Shown: in pieces, positions 7,837 through 16,177 of the stretch
Numbering within the stretch: position 1 is the stretch's first letter
Layout of the letters: every line of letters starts with the position of its first letter
Source: a virus
Length of the DNA: 38,098 bases
Strand: one strand, 5' to 3'
Virus record (IMG/VR): IMGVR_UViG_3300010885_047482
Span: 1-38,098 of that record
Position numbers and translations under genes: made by a program
The notes under the pieces: model-generated
Told to the model about the DNA's origin: nothing
The model's database searches: none
The model's input: the letters and a program-made list of their open reading frames with translations, nothing else

Positions 7837-8213
7837 AATACGTATTTTACTAGAACACCGTCATTTGGTTCTATGTCAATTCTGTTATTGTAAAAAATAT
7901 CCCAAGAGTCTGCGGCATACTGACCAATTCCGTATAATTCTCGTGGATGTTGCCAATCCGATTCAGACCATTCAGTACTAAATCGGATTAGAGCTTTCGC
8001 TCTGCGATTATAAAAACCAAGTGGACGAAGTAGTTCTGATAATTCTTGAGGATCTGCCTGCGACATTGCTATTGCAGTTGGATACCTTTCAAAAAGTTCA
8101 GCTCTAATTCCGTCCACTTGTACTCTTCTAGTACAGTTCAGGAGAATACAACATACTTGGGATTTCCAAGGGTCGTCATGATAAATCTCCTGAAGTAGTT
8201 CGAATGGGCTCAT
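7794..8213 (-). CDS. MBD4-like HhH-GPD DNA glycosylase
   Basis: 139 aa, nearly all one domain. It matches my recollection of the vertebrate MBD4 glycosylase domain along its length: H-D-D-P-W-K (12-17), L-L-N-C-T-R, E-L-F-E-R-Y-P-T, L-L-R-P-L-G-F-Y-N-R-R-A-K (61-73), the helix-hairpin-helix L-Y-G-I-G-Q-Y-A-A-D-S (93-103), and Asp118 in E-P-N-D-G at the position of the MBD4 catalytic Asp (H-P-E-D). MBD4 removes thymine or uracil from mismatches with G and some damaged pyrimidines; other glycosylases of this superfamily act on modified bases. It lies between an FkbM methyltransferase (stop and start adjacent at 8213/8214) and a glycosyltransferase, so DNA-base modification or its removal is worth considering. 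The fold is well supported; the substrate is not. Confidence 0.85.
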   Translation of the reverse strand: MSPFELLQEIYHDDPWKSQVCCILLNCTRRVQVDGIRAELFERYPTAIAMSQADPQELSELLRPLGFYNRRAKALIRFSTEWSESDWQHPRELYGIGQYAADSWDIFYNNRIDIEPNDGVLVKYVLWKRTKHSTPILAN

Positions 8214-9014
8214 TTACACGTTTTTAAATCCGGCAAAGTGAGTAATAAAATGCTTGTTTGTTCCAGCACTGCGGTTAACAAAAATTCTGTCGAAATTGTT
8301 TTCCATAATTGACATTACTTCGTTAAATTTCTCAGAACGATTTTCCAATAGCCAGCTGTAATGAAAATGGTATTCAACAATGAATAGTTTAATATGACTC
8401 CAGTCAGTAATTGACTTGATCATCTCGTATTCCATACCTTCAATATCCATCTTGACACAATTGACTTTCTTTAATACGTCATTGATATTTTCAGCCGGCA
8501 CAGTTACAACCTTACGACCTTTTACTGGATGGACAGAGTGTTTACCTGAATCTTGTGATAAGAAGAACTCTACTTCAGATTCATGGCCTGGGACAATCGC
8601 CTTTTCGATAATCTCGCAACGGCCCTGTACTCCATTCATTTCTAAATTTTGTTGAGCAAACTCGACATTATTATGAAACGGTTCGTAAGAGTAAACTTTC
8701 TTGATTTTTGGGAATTGGGTTAGCAAACGAGTTGCAAAGATACCAATATGAGCACCTGCGTCTAACCATGTATCTTCTTGATTAAGATCTTCAAGAGTTA
8801 ATGGATTACCGTCCTGTGCATAGTGGGGTAAAAATAGGGGCTTAAAATACTCTCCGCCAGTCGGCTTCATTGAGATATTTTGAGATACATTGAACTTTAT
8901 TTCATCTTCTGAACGAACTAGAAATTGATATTCATGATATTTTGTTTTCTTTTCGAAAACTTGAAGGGTGCCTGCTTCGCGAGCTTCTTCAATCGAGCAT
9001 AATACGTCTGCCAT
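8214..9014 (-). CDS. FkbM-family SAM-dependent methyltransferase
   Basis: 266 aa. Class I methyltransferase motifs are clear: motif I W-L-D-A-G-A-H-I-G-I-F (83-93), acidic end of strand 2 in Y-S-Y-E-P-F-H-N-N (108-116), and V-K-M-D-I-E-G-M-E-Y-E (187-197), which is the FkbM signature. The N-terminal 70 residues form the usual FkbM lead-in. FkbM enzymes O-methylate sugars or small molecules, so a glycan substrate is more likely than DNA; nearby glycosyltransferases agree with this. First gene of a three-gene operon driven by a family A promoter carrying a perfect palindrome. Confidence 0.9.
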   Translation of the reverse strand: MADVLCSIEEAREAGTLQVFEKKTKYHEYQFLVRSEDEIKFNVSQNISMKPTGGEYFKPLFLPHYAQDGNPLTLEDLNQEDTWLDAGAHIGIFATRLLTQFPKIKKVYSYEPFHNNVEFAQQNLEMNGVQGRCEIIEKAIVPGHESEVEFFLSQDSGKHSVHPVKGRKVVTVPAENINDVLKKVNCVKMDIEGMEYEMIKSITDWSHIKLFIVEYHFHYSWLLENRSEKFNEVMSIMENNFDRIFVNRSAGTNKHFITHFAGFKNV

Positions 9015-9015
9015 T

Positions 9016-9034
9016 GTCTAAATAGTGTTTAGAC
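9016..9034. promoter_or_regulatory. Perfect palindrome over leader (GTCTAAA-N5-TTTAGAC)
   Basis: Seven-base arms with a 5-nt spacer, immediately upstream of the FkbM methyltransferase start and overlapping the TAAACAC block of the family A promoter. It fits an operator or a short leader hairpin. The family A site at 17175 has a similar but smaller palindrome, CTAAA-GTG-TTTAG. Confidence 0.5.
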
Positions 9035-9064
9035 TATTATACTACAATTACTTATCTTGGTCTA
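9024..9064 (-). promoter_or_regulatory. Family A promoter (TATAAT-N4-TAAACACT)
   Basis: Minus strand TATAAT at 9036-9041, 4 nt, TAAACACT at 9024-9031, then the ATG at 9014. The upstream box is TAGACC at 9059-9064 with a 17-nt spacer, one base longer than in the other sites and only partly like AAAACY. Confidence 0.6.
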
Positions 9065-9305
9065 AATCAAATGGAGTATCTTGAATAGAAAGTTTCTTAT
9101 CGTCACTTTGGCTTACACCAGATAGTTGATAATCAGTATCCTTTGGCTTTTCAAGTTTTTCGATATCAGCACCTTTGACTCTGAGCATTTTATTGTCAGC
9201 AGTCATTATTTGATAAACTCCATTAATTGGGTCAGTCCCAACTATTCTGCCTGAACGACCGTCATTCAATACAATTCGATTACCGACTTTGTATTTAGAG
9301 GCCAT
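9048..9305 (-). CDS. Small SH3/KOW-like protein, 85 aa
   Basis: Unrecognised by name. Residues 4-50 have the alternating pattern of a small SH3-like beta barrel (V-G-N-R-I-V-L-N-D-G-R-S-G-R-I-V-G, then G-V-Y-Q-I-M-T-A-D-N-K-M-L-R-V-K), seen in KOW and other nucleic-acid or protein-binding barrels. The last 35 residues are acidic and probably disordered. It lies 32 nt downstream of the 512-aa gene and is probably co-transcribed with it. Confidence 0.65.
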   Translation of the reverse strand: MASKYKVGNRIVLNDGRSGRIVGTDPINGVYQIMTADNKMLRVKGADIEKLEKPKDTDYQLSGVSQSDDKKLSIQDTPFDLDQDK

Positions 9306-9337
9306 TGCTGAGACTAGAGTAATATCCTCAGACTCAT

Positions 9338-10876
9338 TTAAGCTTTTTTTTTGGACTGATCTAAAGAGATGTAATGGTTTCTTAGAGAATTTACATTTTT
9401 CTCAATTGAAACTTTTAAATCGCCAAGCTGTGTTTGATATTCAGCTGAAAGACTTGAATCTTTAAGAGCCTCTTCTAATTGGGTGATTGAATTCTCCAAT
9501 TTAGCTAGGTCTTTCTCAACTAATTTTTTCTCTTCGTCAATTTTACGAAGATTTTTTTCGCGCTCTTCAAGTTCAATTGCATAAAGCTCGCTAACGTCAT
9601 AGTTGAAATTTTCCATAACGTAATTGTGGAATGCTAGGCCTTCCATTTTCTTGATAATACGGTTGTTTGCGTATTTTTCAAAAACGTATAGAGTTTCGCC
9701 CATTGTAAATACAATAGAATCTGCGTTTAGTCTTTCATTTACTAATTTCTTAGCAAACTCTAAGTTAACGATCATGTCTAATCCTCTGAATAGAGTAGTT
9801 AATTTAGAACGAGTTTCGATCTGTTCCATTAAGAAGATTTCAGATAATTCAACTTTACTTAAGTCTTCAACAATTGAACCGTTGATTTTTAAGTATAGAT
9901 TACCTGATTCATTGATTGCGAATGAAACCTTTAAACCTCTACCGTTAGATACGATTTCAGTTTCTTTCTCTTGGAAATTTAAAGCTGCGAAAGCTTCACA
10001 TACTTCAAAGAAATCTGGATATTCTGCAACTTCTTCTGCCGTAACTTGTGAAGGGTCTTGATCTTCTTGCAATTTGATAAATTTATTATCAACGTAAACA
10101 ATTGCTGCTGATTCAGAAATTTTGTAGAACGGAGCGATTATTGACTTAACTTTAGCGTCACCATTTCCTACACCGATATTAAATTTACCTTGATCCTTTG
10201 CCTCAACCATGCTTAGAGTGTTAATCAAACGAGTAACAGTAGGCATTGATGGTTTTCCACGCAATTTCATTTTAATTACGTCAGCTGAGAAAGTATTTTC
10301 TAAAAGACAGTTTTCTAATTCAATGATTGATTCGCGGTAAAGTACTGCGCCAGTTTGTCTCATTTCAAAGATTGCATTAATAACTTCTAACTTTGCACGA
10401 TTTTCGTTAACGTATTCTGTTAGCTCAGTCAAAGTTGACATAACATTCTTGTTATAAGAGTATTTACCTAAGCTTTCCAAAACGGTACCAATTACTCTAA
10501 ATTCCGGAAGAGCAGCTAGTTTCTGTTCAATTAACGAAATTGTGTATTTGAAAGTTGGATCTTTGTATAATTTAGATTCTTTAAGAGCCTTTACTTTTAA
10601 AGATAGCCCAGCCTCTTTTGCCATATTCTGAAGGCGTTGAGTTGGTTTTTCTCCAAGTTTTCTAAATTTAGCAACGACTTCTTTAAGATTTTCATTTAAA
10701 GTAGCAGTAGCTAGCTCAGATAGAGTTACTAGGGAATTTTCTAAAATTTCTTCAGATGGAACTCCTAATAGTGTAGAGTTGTTTATAGATTCGAGCACAA
10801 CTTTTACTGCAACGCTATCCTTAACGTTTGGGTTAGATTTTAGCTCTAAGGTTAATTCTTGTATGAGACTGTTCAT
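9338..10876 (-). CDS. Hypothetical virion-type protein with C-terminal coiled coil, 512 aa
   Basis: No family recognised. Residues 1-220 are mainly helical. Residues of about 225-420 look mixed alpha/beta with short strands (A-A-I-V-Y-V-D-N-K-F-I-K-L, L-K-V-S-F-A-I-N-E-S-G-N-L-Y-L-K-I-N-G). Residues of about 430-505 form a strong coiled coil (E-L-E-E-R-E-K-N-L-R-K-I-D-E-E-K-K-L-V-E-K-D-L). Ends K-K-K-A. It has two family B promoter matches upstream and sits between virion-type operons, so an abundant late protein is plausible; nothing in it proves a structural role. Confidence 0.72.
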   Translation of the reverse strand: MNSLIQELTLELKSNPNVKDSVAVKVVLESINNSTLLGVPSEEILENSLVTLSELATATLNENLKEVVAKFRKLGEKPTQRLQNMAKEAGLSLKVKALKESKLYKDPTFKYTISLIEQKLAALPEFRVIGTVLESLGKYSYNKNVMSTLTELTEYVNENRAKLEVINAIFEMRQTGAVLYRESIIELENCLLENTFSADVIKMKLRGKPSMPTVTRLINTLSMVEAKDQGKFNIGVGNGDAKVKSIIAPFYKISESAAIVYVDNKFIKLQEDQDPSQVTAEEVAEYPDFFEVCEAFAALNFQEKETEIVSNGRGLKVSFAINESGNLYLKINGSIVEDLSKVELSEIFLMEQIETRSKLTTLFRGLDMIVNLEFAKKLVNERLNADSIVFTMGETLYVFEKYANNRIIKKMEGLAFHNYVMENFNYDVSELYAIELEEREKNLRKIDEEKKLVEKDLAKLENSITQLEEALKDSSLSAEYQTQLGDLKVSIEKNVNSLRNHYISLDQSKKKA

Positions 10877-10897
10877 TGAACTGGGTGTCTTTTTTTG

Positions 10898-10932
10898 TTA
10901 TTTATTTGGCACGTTCGCTAACTTTATTTATC
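10898..10932 (-). promoter_or_regulatory. Tandem family B late-type promoters (AAATAAATAAC and GATAAATAAA)
   Basis: Minus-strand AAATAAATAACAAAAAAAGACACC (core 10898-10907) lies 21 nt before the ATG at 10876. A second ATAAATAA at 10924-10931 lies farther upstream, in the gap after the 644-aa gene. This is the only gap with two matches. Confidence 0.55.
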
Positions 10933-10952
10933 TATGAACGACTATTGTTATT

Positions 10953-12887
10953 TTATTCTCTGTTGAACGAGGTTGCTGCTGCAGCATTAATATATGAAAC
11001 CTGTTCATCTCTTACCTTATTACGTTTACGTAACTGGGTCTGCAGAGTTATATTGGCCTCTGTTAACGATGTCACCTGGGCACTAAGTGCTGCGATAAGC
11101 TCCTCGTTACCAGCAGCGGTTGCTGCATCTTCTCCAGCTGAAATTACGTCAGCATAATTCGCAGAAGAAGTCCATTTTCCAGTGTATAGGAGAGATTCTG
11201 TACCGTCTGCTTTTGAAATTAGAGTAATTGTAAATAGTGCATCAGTTGAGGCTAAAATCAATTTAGCTTGATCCTTAGGGACTCTAAATGCAATTTCTCC
11301 TAGACTTGGGTTAGTTAGAGTATCATCTACTATTGTTGAAAAAGCGAACTCTGAACCTTCTCCGAAATTTAATCTAAATTCGCTATTATTGTTTAAGTTA
11401 ACCTTTGTCTGATTTGTTGCTTTGCTTGGATCCGTTTGATACACCGTAAATTTAATAACATTATCAGTTGGATCAATTGGTAACGTCATTCTTCCTTGTC
11501 CATAAATTACTTGATCAGTTGCATCGCCAGTTCGGTGAAGCGCATTTTTCTGGCTCAATTTGATTGAGGACTGTTTTATCGGTATGTACTCTGGGATCTT
11601 AACTTCAACCGTTTTAGTAATTACCTCAGTCGTAACTGGTGTTCCAGCATCAACTTGAGTAGATTTTGGAGCAAAGATACTGCCAGTCTCAAAGTTCTTT
11701 TGTACAATTTTATTGTAGACTTTCATAGACTGTGGGCCTTCGGGTAGAGTAATCTTTGCAAGAGATTTACCGTACTTATTTGGATTGATCACGCTTAGTG
11801 AACCCGTTCTAATTATTTGGTCTCCGTTCTTTCTATTAATTAGACGTAGTGTATAGTCAATCGACATTGATACTGCAAAACCGGCTTCTTTTAGAATAGG
11901 TCGGTATGTTAGAACTTGATCAAATGTGTTCTCTTGATAAACAATAATATTACCGGATGGAACTAGCTCTGAGCCAATTTGCTCGTATACTTCTAATTGA
12001 TGAGTAAAGAACCAATCTTGATCTGGCCCACTATCATTTAGAGTATCGATTAAAGCGTCTGGGAAAGCACCGTTCCAGGTTGCAAAGAACTCTAAATAGT
12101 CTCCATCTGTTGCTTCTTGTAAATGACAGCCTAACCCATCAAATTTATTGACTTGTGAAACTGATCCCTCGTAATAGTTAACTATTTGATAGCGATCGTA
12201 GGTTACGTTATTTGGAGCATTGTATTCTTCGTAAGTTGCCTCAGCTAGGAAAACCGATAGAGGAGCTCCTTTAATAAATCCGATTCCACCAGTAATAGCC
12301 CATTCAAAAGATGCATCTCCGAATTGAGTAAAATCTTCGTCTAACCATGCAACTGATGGAATTTTAATATCTACGTATCTGTCATAGATCGTATTTGCTA
12401 AAAATAATGGACGAGTGTTATATGTAAAAATTGATTGAGCAGTTGCTGCGTCTAGTAGGACATTGGCTAATTGCATTTGACCAAGATCGTTAAGCTTGTG
12501 CTTTACTCCAATAATGATGTTCTCTACTTCTGTGAAATTAAAGCCTGACGCAAAATGGACCCTAACTGTGTCCATTACAACATTAGCGCTTAGACTCGAT
12601 GATAATTGCGTTTCAGTAATAAGCGGATCATATTGAGTATAGATTGGAATAAGGGTAATATCGTTGTAGATTGCTTTAGATCCACCAACTGAAATGACGC
12701 TTAGGTCTCTAGAATTATGAGTGATATCTGAATATCCGTCAGTATTATAGATTTGAAGAGTATTTACGTTTTTATTGTCAACTAAGAAATAGTCAGACGA
12801 TAATATTGACGGATTTGGATCGCCCAATGGGGTTGATCTATATTCTAGAACGCAATAATCTGATAGGTTTATGAAACTTGAATTCAT
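10953..12887 (-). CDS. Hypothetical structural-type protein, 644 aa
   Basis: No family recognised. The protein is rich in Asn, Thr, Tyr and Asp and poor in long helices until the end, as in tail, baseplate or fibre proteins. There are several short beta-repeat-like segments (L-R-L-I-N-R-K-N-G-D-Q-I-I, F-T-V-Y-Q-T-D-P-S-K). Residues of about 590-625 form a short coiled coil (A-A-L-S-A-Q-V-T-S-L-T-E-A-N-I-T-L-Q-T-Q), followed by a basic segment. The start lies 2 nt after the stop of the membrane-anchored coiled-coil gene, so it belongs to the 15957-to-10953 operon. A tail or baseplate component is the best guess, unproven. Confidence 0.7.
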   Translation of the reverse strand: MNSSFINLSDYCVLEYRSTPLGDPNPSILSSDYFLVDNKNVNTLQIYNTDGYSDITHNSRDLSVISVGGSKAIYNDITLIPIYTQYDPLITETQLSSSLSANVVMDTVRVHFASGFNFTEVENIIIGVKHKLNDLGQMQLANVLLDAATAQSIFTYNTRPLFLANTIYDRYVDIKIPSVAWLDEDFTQFGDASFEWAITGGIGFIKGAPLSVFLAEATYEEYNAPNNVTYDRYQIVNYYEGSVSQVNKFDGLGCHLQEATDGDYLEFFATWNGAFPDALIDTLNDSGPDQDWFFTHQLEVYEQIGSELVPSGNIIVYQENTFDQVLTYRPILKEAGFAVSMSIDYTLRLINRKNGDQIIRTGSLSVINPNKYGKSLAKITLPEGPQSMKVYNKIVQKNFETGSIFAPKSTQVDAGTPVTTEVITKTVEVKIPEYIPIKQSSIKLSQKNALHRTGDATDQVIYGQGRMTLPIDPTDNVIKFTVYQTDPSKATNQTKVNLNNNSEFRLNFGEGSEFAFSTIVDDTLTNPSLGEIAFRVPKDQAKLILASTDALFTITLISKADGTESLLYTGKWTSSANYADVISAGEDAATAAGNEELIAALSAQVTSLTEANITLQTQLRKRNKVRDEQVSYINAAAATSFNRE

Positions 12888-12889
12888 TT

Positions 12890-13717
12890 TTATCTATTGT
12901 GTAATTTGATAGTTAACCATCTAGGCGAGTAATATACGCCAACTCCAATCATTGGAGCTAGGATCACTGGATTTTGTAAAGTTGCACCGTATCCACCAAA
13001 GATACTTAAACCTAAATATCCGCTAGGCTTTTTATTAAGCTGTTGCTCAATTTGAGTTATTCCGCTTAATTGTATTTTTGCAGGAAACGCTGTTTTTGTT
13101 GTAATATTTGCAATCTTAGTCTTAGGATCTCTTGCGATACCTAATTCAATTCCCATATTAACTGATGTTGTTAAATCTATTTTTCCAGCCTGGATTTTAT
13201 TGTCTTTAAGCTTTGTAAAAACTGTTCCAGTTACTGAGTAATAATTTAGAGTATCATATTTTTTGAAAATATCAATTAGGACAGTTGAGTCATTTAGAAT
13301 TTTGCTGCCGCCTTCTGTGCTAGTAGCTGATTTTAAATTAGCAAGTTCACGATCCTTAAATTTAATTTGTGTGTTTAAGTATGCAATAAGTTCGCCATTC
13401 TTGTTATTATCGTGTACTAAGTCTTTAAATTTTGAATTTAATTCTCGATACTCTGATTTTAGCATGTCCTTATCTGCTGATAGAATCTTTATTTCAGATA
13501 AGTTATTATTGTCACGATCTTTCCAATAGTGCATTGAATCTTTTAGGACTTCAACGTTACCTGATGTAATTTCAGCCTTTTGCTTAAGAGAGGCATTTTC
13601 TCTAGCCAAATCGTCTGCTTTGCTGCATTGTTTCAAAGAGAGCAAAATAAGCAGAATGATTATTGCTGCCATGATGTACTTTAAATTAGTATTAAGCACC
13701 GATAATAGATTCTTCAT
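12890..13717 (-). CDS. N-terminally anchored coiled-coil membrane protein, spanin-like architecture
   Basis: 275 aa. One transmembrane helix at about 14-30 (I-M-A-A-I-I-I-L-L-I-L-L-S-L) is followed at once by K-Q-C-S-K and a long coiled coil (about 32-125) with many heptad Leu/Ile. The C-terminal 110 residues are beta-rich and Gly-containing (Y-L-G-L-S-I-F-G-G-Y-G, M-I-G-V-G-V-Y-Y-S-P), possibly an outer-membrane-facing domain. The layout recalls phage spanins and similar Bacteroidota phage membrane proteins, but there is no lysis gene neighbour to confirm it. The start at 13717 overlaps the upstream gene by 26 nt; Met16 is an alternative, but the first start gives an N-terminus like that of the 97-aa protein at 19447. 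That protein also has TM-x-Q-C-coiled coil. Confidence 0.65.
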   Translation of the reverse strand: MKNLLSVLNTNLKYIMAAIIILLILLSLKQCSKADDLARENASLKQKAEITSGNVEVLKDSMHYWKDRDNNNLSEIKILSADKDMLKSEYRELNSKFKDLVHDNNKNGELIAYLNTQIKFKDRELANLKSATSTEGGSKILNDSTVLIDIFKKYDTLNYYSVTGTVFTKLKDNKIQAGKIDLTTSVNMGIELGIARDPKTKIANITTKTAFPAKIQLSGITQIEQQLNKKPSGYLGLSIFGGYGATLQNPVILAPMIGVGVYYSPRWLTIKLHNR

Positions 13718-13937
13718 TTAGGTCTTGTAAAATTTTATAAAAGTCTGGAACCTGTCCAGTCTCAGTCTTTATTTTATCTATTAGGAGAGTCTCGTCTTCT
13801 CGTATTTGAGCTAACTCCAACTCAACTTGATTTTTCTGAATGGTTAGCTGCTTAGTCTGTTCTTCCAATGATTCTAGTGATTTTCGTATTCTAGAATAAT
13901 CAGACACAATTTTTCTTAATTCGTTTGTGTATTTCAT
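13692..13937 (-). CDS. Small coiled-coil protein, 81 aa
   Basis: Unrecognised. Residues of about 10-60 form an almost continuous coiled coil (L-R-K-I-V-S-D-Y-S-R-I-R-K-S-L-E-S-L-E-E ... Q-V-E-L-E-L-A-Q-I-R-E-D-E). The C-terminus Q-V-P-D-F-Y-K-I-L-Q-D-L-N-E-E resembles a peptide-binding tail. It starts 1 nt after the stop of the 672-aa gene and overlaps the membrane protein downstream. It may be an assembly chaperone or scaffold, by size and position only. Confidence 0.65.
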   Translation of the reverse strand: MKYTNELRKIVSDYSRIRKSLESLEEQTKQLTIQKNQVELELAQIREDETLLIDKIKTETGQVPDFYKILQDLNEESIIGA

Positions 13938-13938
13938 A

Positions 13939-15957
13939 TTAAACTCTAATTTTAATTCCTTGGCCGACTAGGGCATCATATATTGCATGTAGATAATATT
14001 CAGATAAGCCGGATCCAGCATTTGCTTCCTGATTTTTTGTTTCATCAGTATTTTTAGCAGGATCAGACTGGTTTGCGGTAGGATTAACTGAATTTGAATT
14101 ATTTACTGTGCTTAAATTTGAATTATTTACTGTGCTAGACTCTGCAGTTTTAATATTTGAAACTGCTTTATTAATTTCGGTTGCGGTACTTGCAGAAGTT
14201 TGAATGATTGTTTTTCCGAGTTGAGCAACTGCCGCTTCCGTTTTATTGGGAGGGTTAATGATATTGTTTGCCTGATCTCCCTTAAGTAAAGTTTTTGATT
14301 CGGTTTTTACTAGATCAGCAGTCGGTGATTTCGTCTCAGTTTTAGTTGGCTGATCTGCAGAGTCGTCTTTATCAATTTCAGGAGATTCAGCTGTATCAGT
14401 TTTGCCAGCAACAACGTCTGACGGCTTTCCAATAGTGACAGTAGATTCCTTTTTCTTGAGTTCAGCCTCTTCTAGTATTCTCTTGCTCTTCTCAAGCTTC
14501 TCTTCCCTAGTCTTGGTCTTCTTCTCCTCAGTCTCCATCTTAAATTTTCTACGTTCTCCATTGAGAACCGCAATAATATCAGGTAAAGTTCCAGGATCTT
14601 TAGCAAAGGCTTGAGCCATTTGAACCTGTTTGGCCTCATCAAGTTTAAGAAGTTCGGTTCTATATTTTAAACTTTCTTTCCAGTTTGCACCCTGTAGACT
14701 TATGTACAGTTGGCTTCTAGCAGCCTCATTTGATAATGGTTTAACGCTAGCAGCAGACAACACGTCTGAGCCAGTCGATGGCTGTATAGAATTATTGACT
14801 GTGGTATTTTGAACAGACGACTGATTTGTTACGTTCTGCGCAATTTGATCACCAACTTGGGTATTTGAGGTTTGATTCGTTTGATTTTCAACCTTAGGGG
14901 CTACAGGTTTGTCAGAAGTACTTTGGTTTTCTGGAAGTTTAGGTTGGTTCGTTTGAGTAGTAACCGCAACTTCTGGAGAAGTTTCCTCAACTTGAGCCTC
15001 AGCGATTCCTTCTGTGTTTAAGCCGGTATTTTTAACAGTAGGTTCAGATGAACTGGCCGGTGCAGCTTTTGCTGATTGAGTAGACAATACGTTACCAGGA
15101 GTCGGTTGAGCGGGCGCACCGGATTTCTCAACGAGACTTAGTAAAGTTTGACTAGGTTTAAGTTCAGAATATGCAGCGGACTCAAATATAAAGCGGTTTT
15201 CAAATTCAATAATAAATTCGATAACCGGAAAGTTATTTGCTTTTAGCGCAGAATTGTCAACTCCTTTTTTAGAAGTAGTCCCCTGTTCCATTAATACTTT
15301 AATGTGATTTACAACAGACTTATCTGCGATTAATTTTTTAACCTTTGCTACGGTTGCCCCATTCTTTGAATATAAGGGCTCTCCTTTATAGAAGTCAAGT
15401 AACCAACCTGTTACCTGATTATACATTGAATTAAAGTGATCAGTTAAAACTGAATCATCTAGTTTGACTGTTGAATTATTAACTGATTGCCATTTTACAT
15501 GGGAATTTATTGCTAGCGAGTATATGGATTTGACAATAATTGGTGAATCTTCCAATAAATGAAATAGATCTTCTCTAAGCTTATTGAACAGGTCAACTGA
15601 ATCTATGCTGGATCCACCTTGTATAAACTTGAATGAAGGATTTCCAGCAAGAACGTTAAAGTAGCTTCTAACACTTTTTGAGTCTGACGCAGTTAACACG
15701 CTAGTGGGAGGTATGTCTTTCCATTTTGAAGTTGCATACCAAAAACCTCCTTGAGTTTTGTTAAAGTACGCATGTACAAGTTTAATCCACTGCTCTCTAT
15801 GTTCAGGAGTCGATCCAAGGTAGGGAAAAATTAATTGTTCTAGGTCTTCATAGGCCTTGTCATACGCTTCTGCTCCAGCTGAGTAATCTTTATTTAGCTT
15901 AGCGGTAGCATCTCGGTATGCAGTAAGAAAGGCTGGTCTAATTATGTAATCTGCCAA
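13939..15957 (-). CDS. Low-complexity 672-aa protein, TTG start, possible tail hub or scaffold protein
   Basis: The start codon is TTG at 15955-15957; an in-frame TAG lies four codons upstream, so no ATG is available near it. Residues 1-285 look folded (Y-F-N-K-T-Q-G-G-F-W-Y-A-T-S-K-W; L-L-D-F-Y-K-G-E-P-L-Y-S). Residues of about 290-410 and 510-645 are disordered, rich in Gln, Thr, Asn, Pro and Ser, and include the duplicated S-T-V-N-N-S-N-(L/S). A charged helix (about 465-505, E-E-K-K-T-K-T-R-E-E-K-L-E-K) lies between them. The C-terminus Y-Y-L-H-A-I-Y-D-A-L-V-G-Q-G-I-K-I-R-V is a compact conserved-looking tail. It follows the baseplate hub gene; a tape-measure or hub role is possible, not shown. 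Confidence 0.7.
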   Translation of the reverse strand: MADYIIRPAFLTAYRDATAKLNKDYSAGAEAYDKAYEDLEQLIFPYLGSTPEHREQWIKLVHAYFNKTQGGFWYATSKWKDIPPTSVLTASDSKSVRSYFNVLAGNPSFKFIQGGSSIDSVDLFNKLREDLFHLLEDSPIIVKSIYSLAINSHVKWQSVNNSTVKLDDSVLTDHFNSMYNQVTGWLLDFYKGEPLYSKNGATVAKVKKLIADKSVVNHIKVLMEQGTTSKKGVDNSALKANNFPVIEFIIEFENRFIFESAAYSELKPSQTLLSLVEKSGAPAQPTPGNVLSTQSAKAAPASSSEPTVKNTGLNTEGIAEAQVEETSPEVAVTTQTNQPKLPENQSTSDKPVAPKVENQTNQTSNTQVGDQIAQNVTNQSSVQNTTVNNSIQPSTGSDVLSAASVKPLSNEAARSQLYISLQGANWKESLKYRTELLKLDEAKQVQMAQAFAKDPGTLPDIIAVLNGERRKFKMETEEKKTKTREEKLEKSKRILEEAELKKKESTVTIGKPSDVVAGKTDTAESPEIDKDDSADQPTKTETKSPTADLVKTESKTLLKGDQANNIINPPNKTEAAVAQLGKTIIQTSASTATEINKAVSNIKTAESSTVNNSNLSTVNNSNSVNPTANQSDPAKNTDETKNQEANAGSGLSEYYLHAIYDALVGQGIKIRV
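14091..14136. repeat. 22-bp direct repeat inside the low-complexity gene
   Basis: Two copies of AATTTGAATTATTTACTGTG plus CT at 14091-14112 and 14115-14136, giving the repeated S-T-V-N-N-S-N peptide. A recent slippage-type duplication in a disordered region. Confidence 0.8.
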
Positions 15958-15975
15958 TTGTCTCGACTATTTTTG

Positions 15976-15985
15976 TTATTTATTA
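15976..15985 (-). promoter_or_regulatory. Family B late-type promoter (TAATAAATAA)
   Basis: Minus strand TTAATAAATAACAAAAATAG, 18 nt before the TTG start at 15957; same core and A-run as other family B sites. Confidence 0.6.
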
Positions 15986-16000
15986 AGACCCACAACAAGG

Positions 16001-16177
16001 CTATTGATTTGCATCTCCTGGATCCAACTCGAATTTCTCGTTATTTGTTGACCCAGAATCCTTGATTAAGAAATCTAAATATTGGCAGTATTCGTAATAC
16101 GGCAATTCATATAACGTATTAAATGATTGGTTAAGCTTCACGGCAAGAATTCGGTTAATCTCAAATAAGTTCGTCAA
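16001..16177 (-). CDS. Small protein, 58 aa, tail-assembly type, TTG start overlapping hub gene
   Basis: The longest open frame runs back to 16294 inside the hub gene, but the residues before Asn-Leu-Phe-Glu do not look like a real N-terminus. TTG at 16175-16177 gives M-T-N-L-F-E-I-N-R-I-L-A-V-K-L-N with a 17-nt overlap, a much better start. The sequence then has L-P-Y-Y-E-Y-C-Q-Y-L-D-F-L, a pattern (Leu-Pro-aromatic-Glu-aromatic) that I associate with short tail-assembly proteins encoded beside hub genes in T4-like and other tailed phages. The acidic C-terminus ends D-P-G-D-A-N-Q. Function by analogy only. Confidence 0.6.
   Translation of the reverse strand: MTNLFEINRILAVKLNQSFNTLYELPYYEYCQYLDFLIKDSGSTNNEKFELDPGDANQ

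Noticed and set aside
10876-11157. Plus-strand 93-aa open frame
   Set aside because: Begins in a promoter gap and overlaps the end of the 644-aa gene antisense; no protein features.
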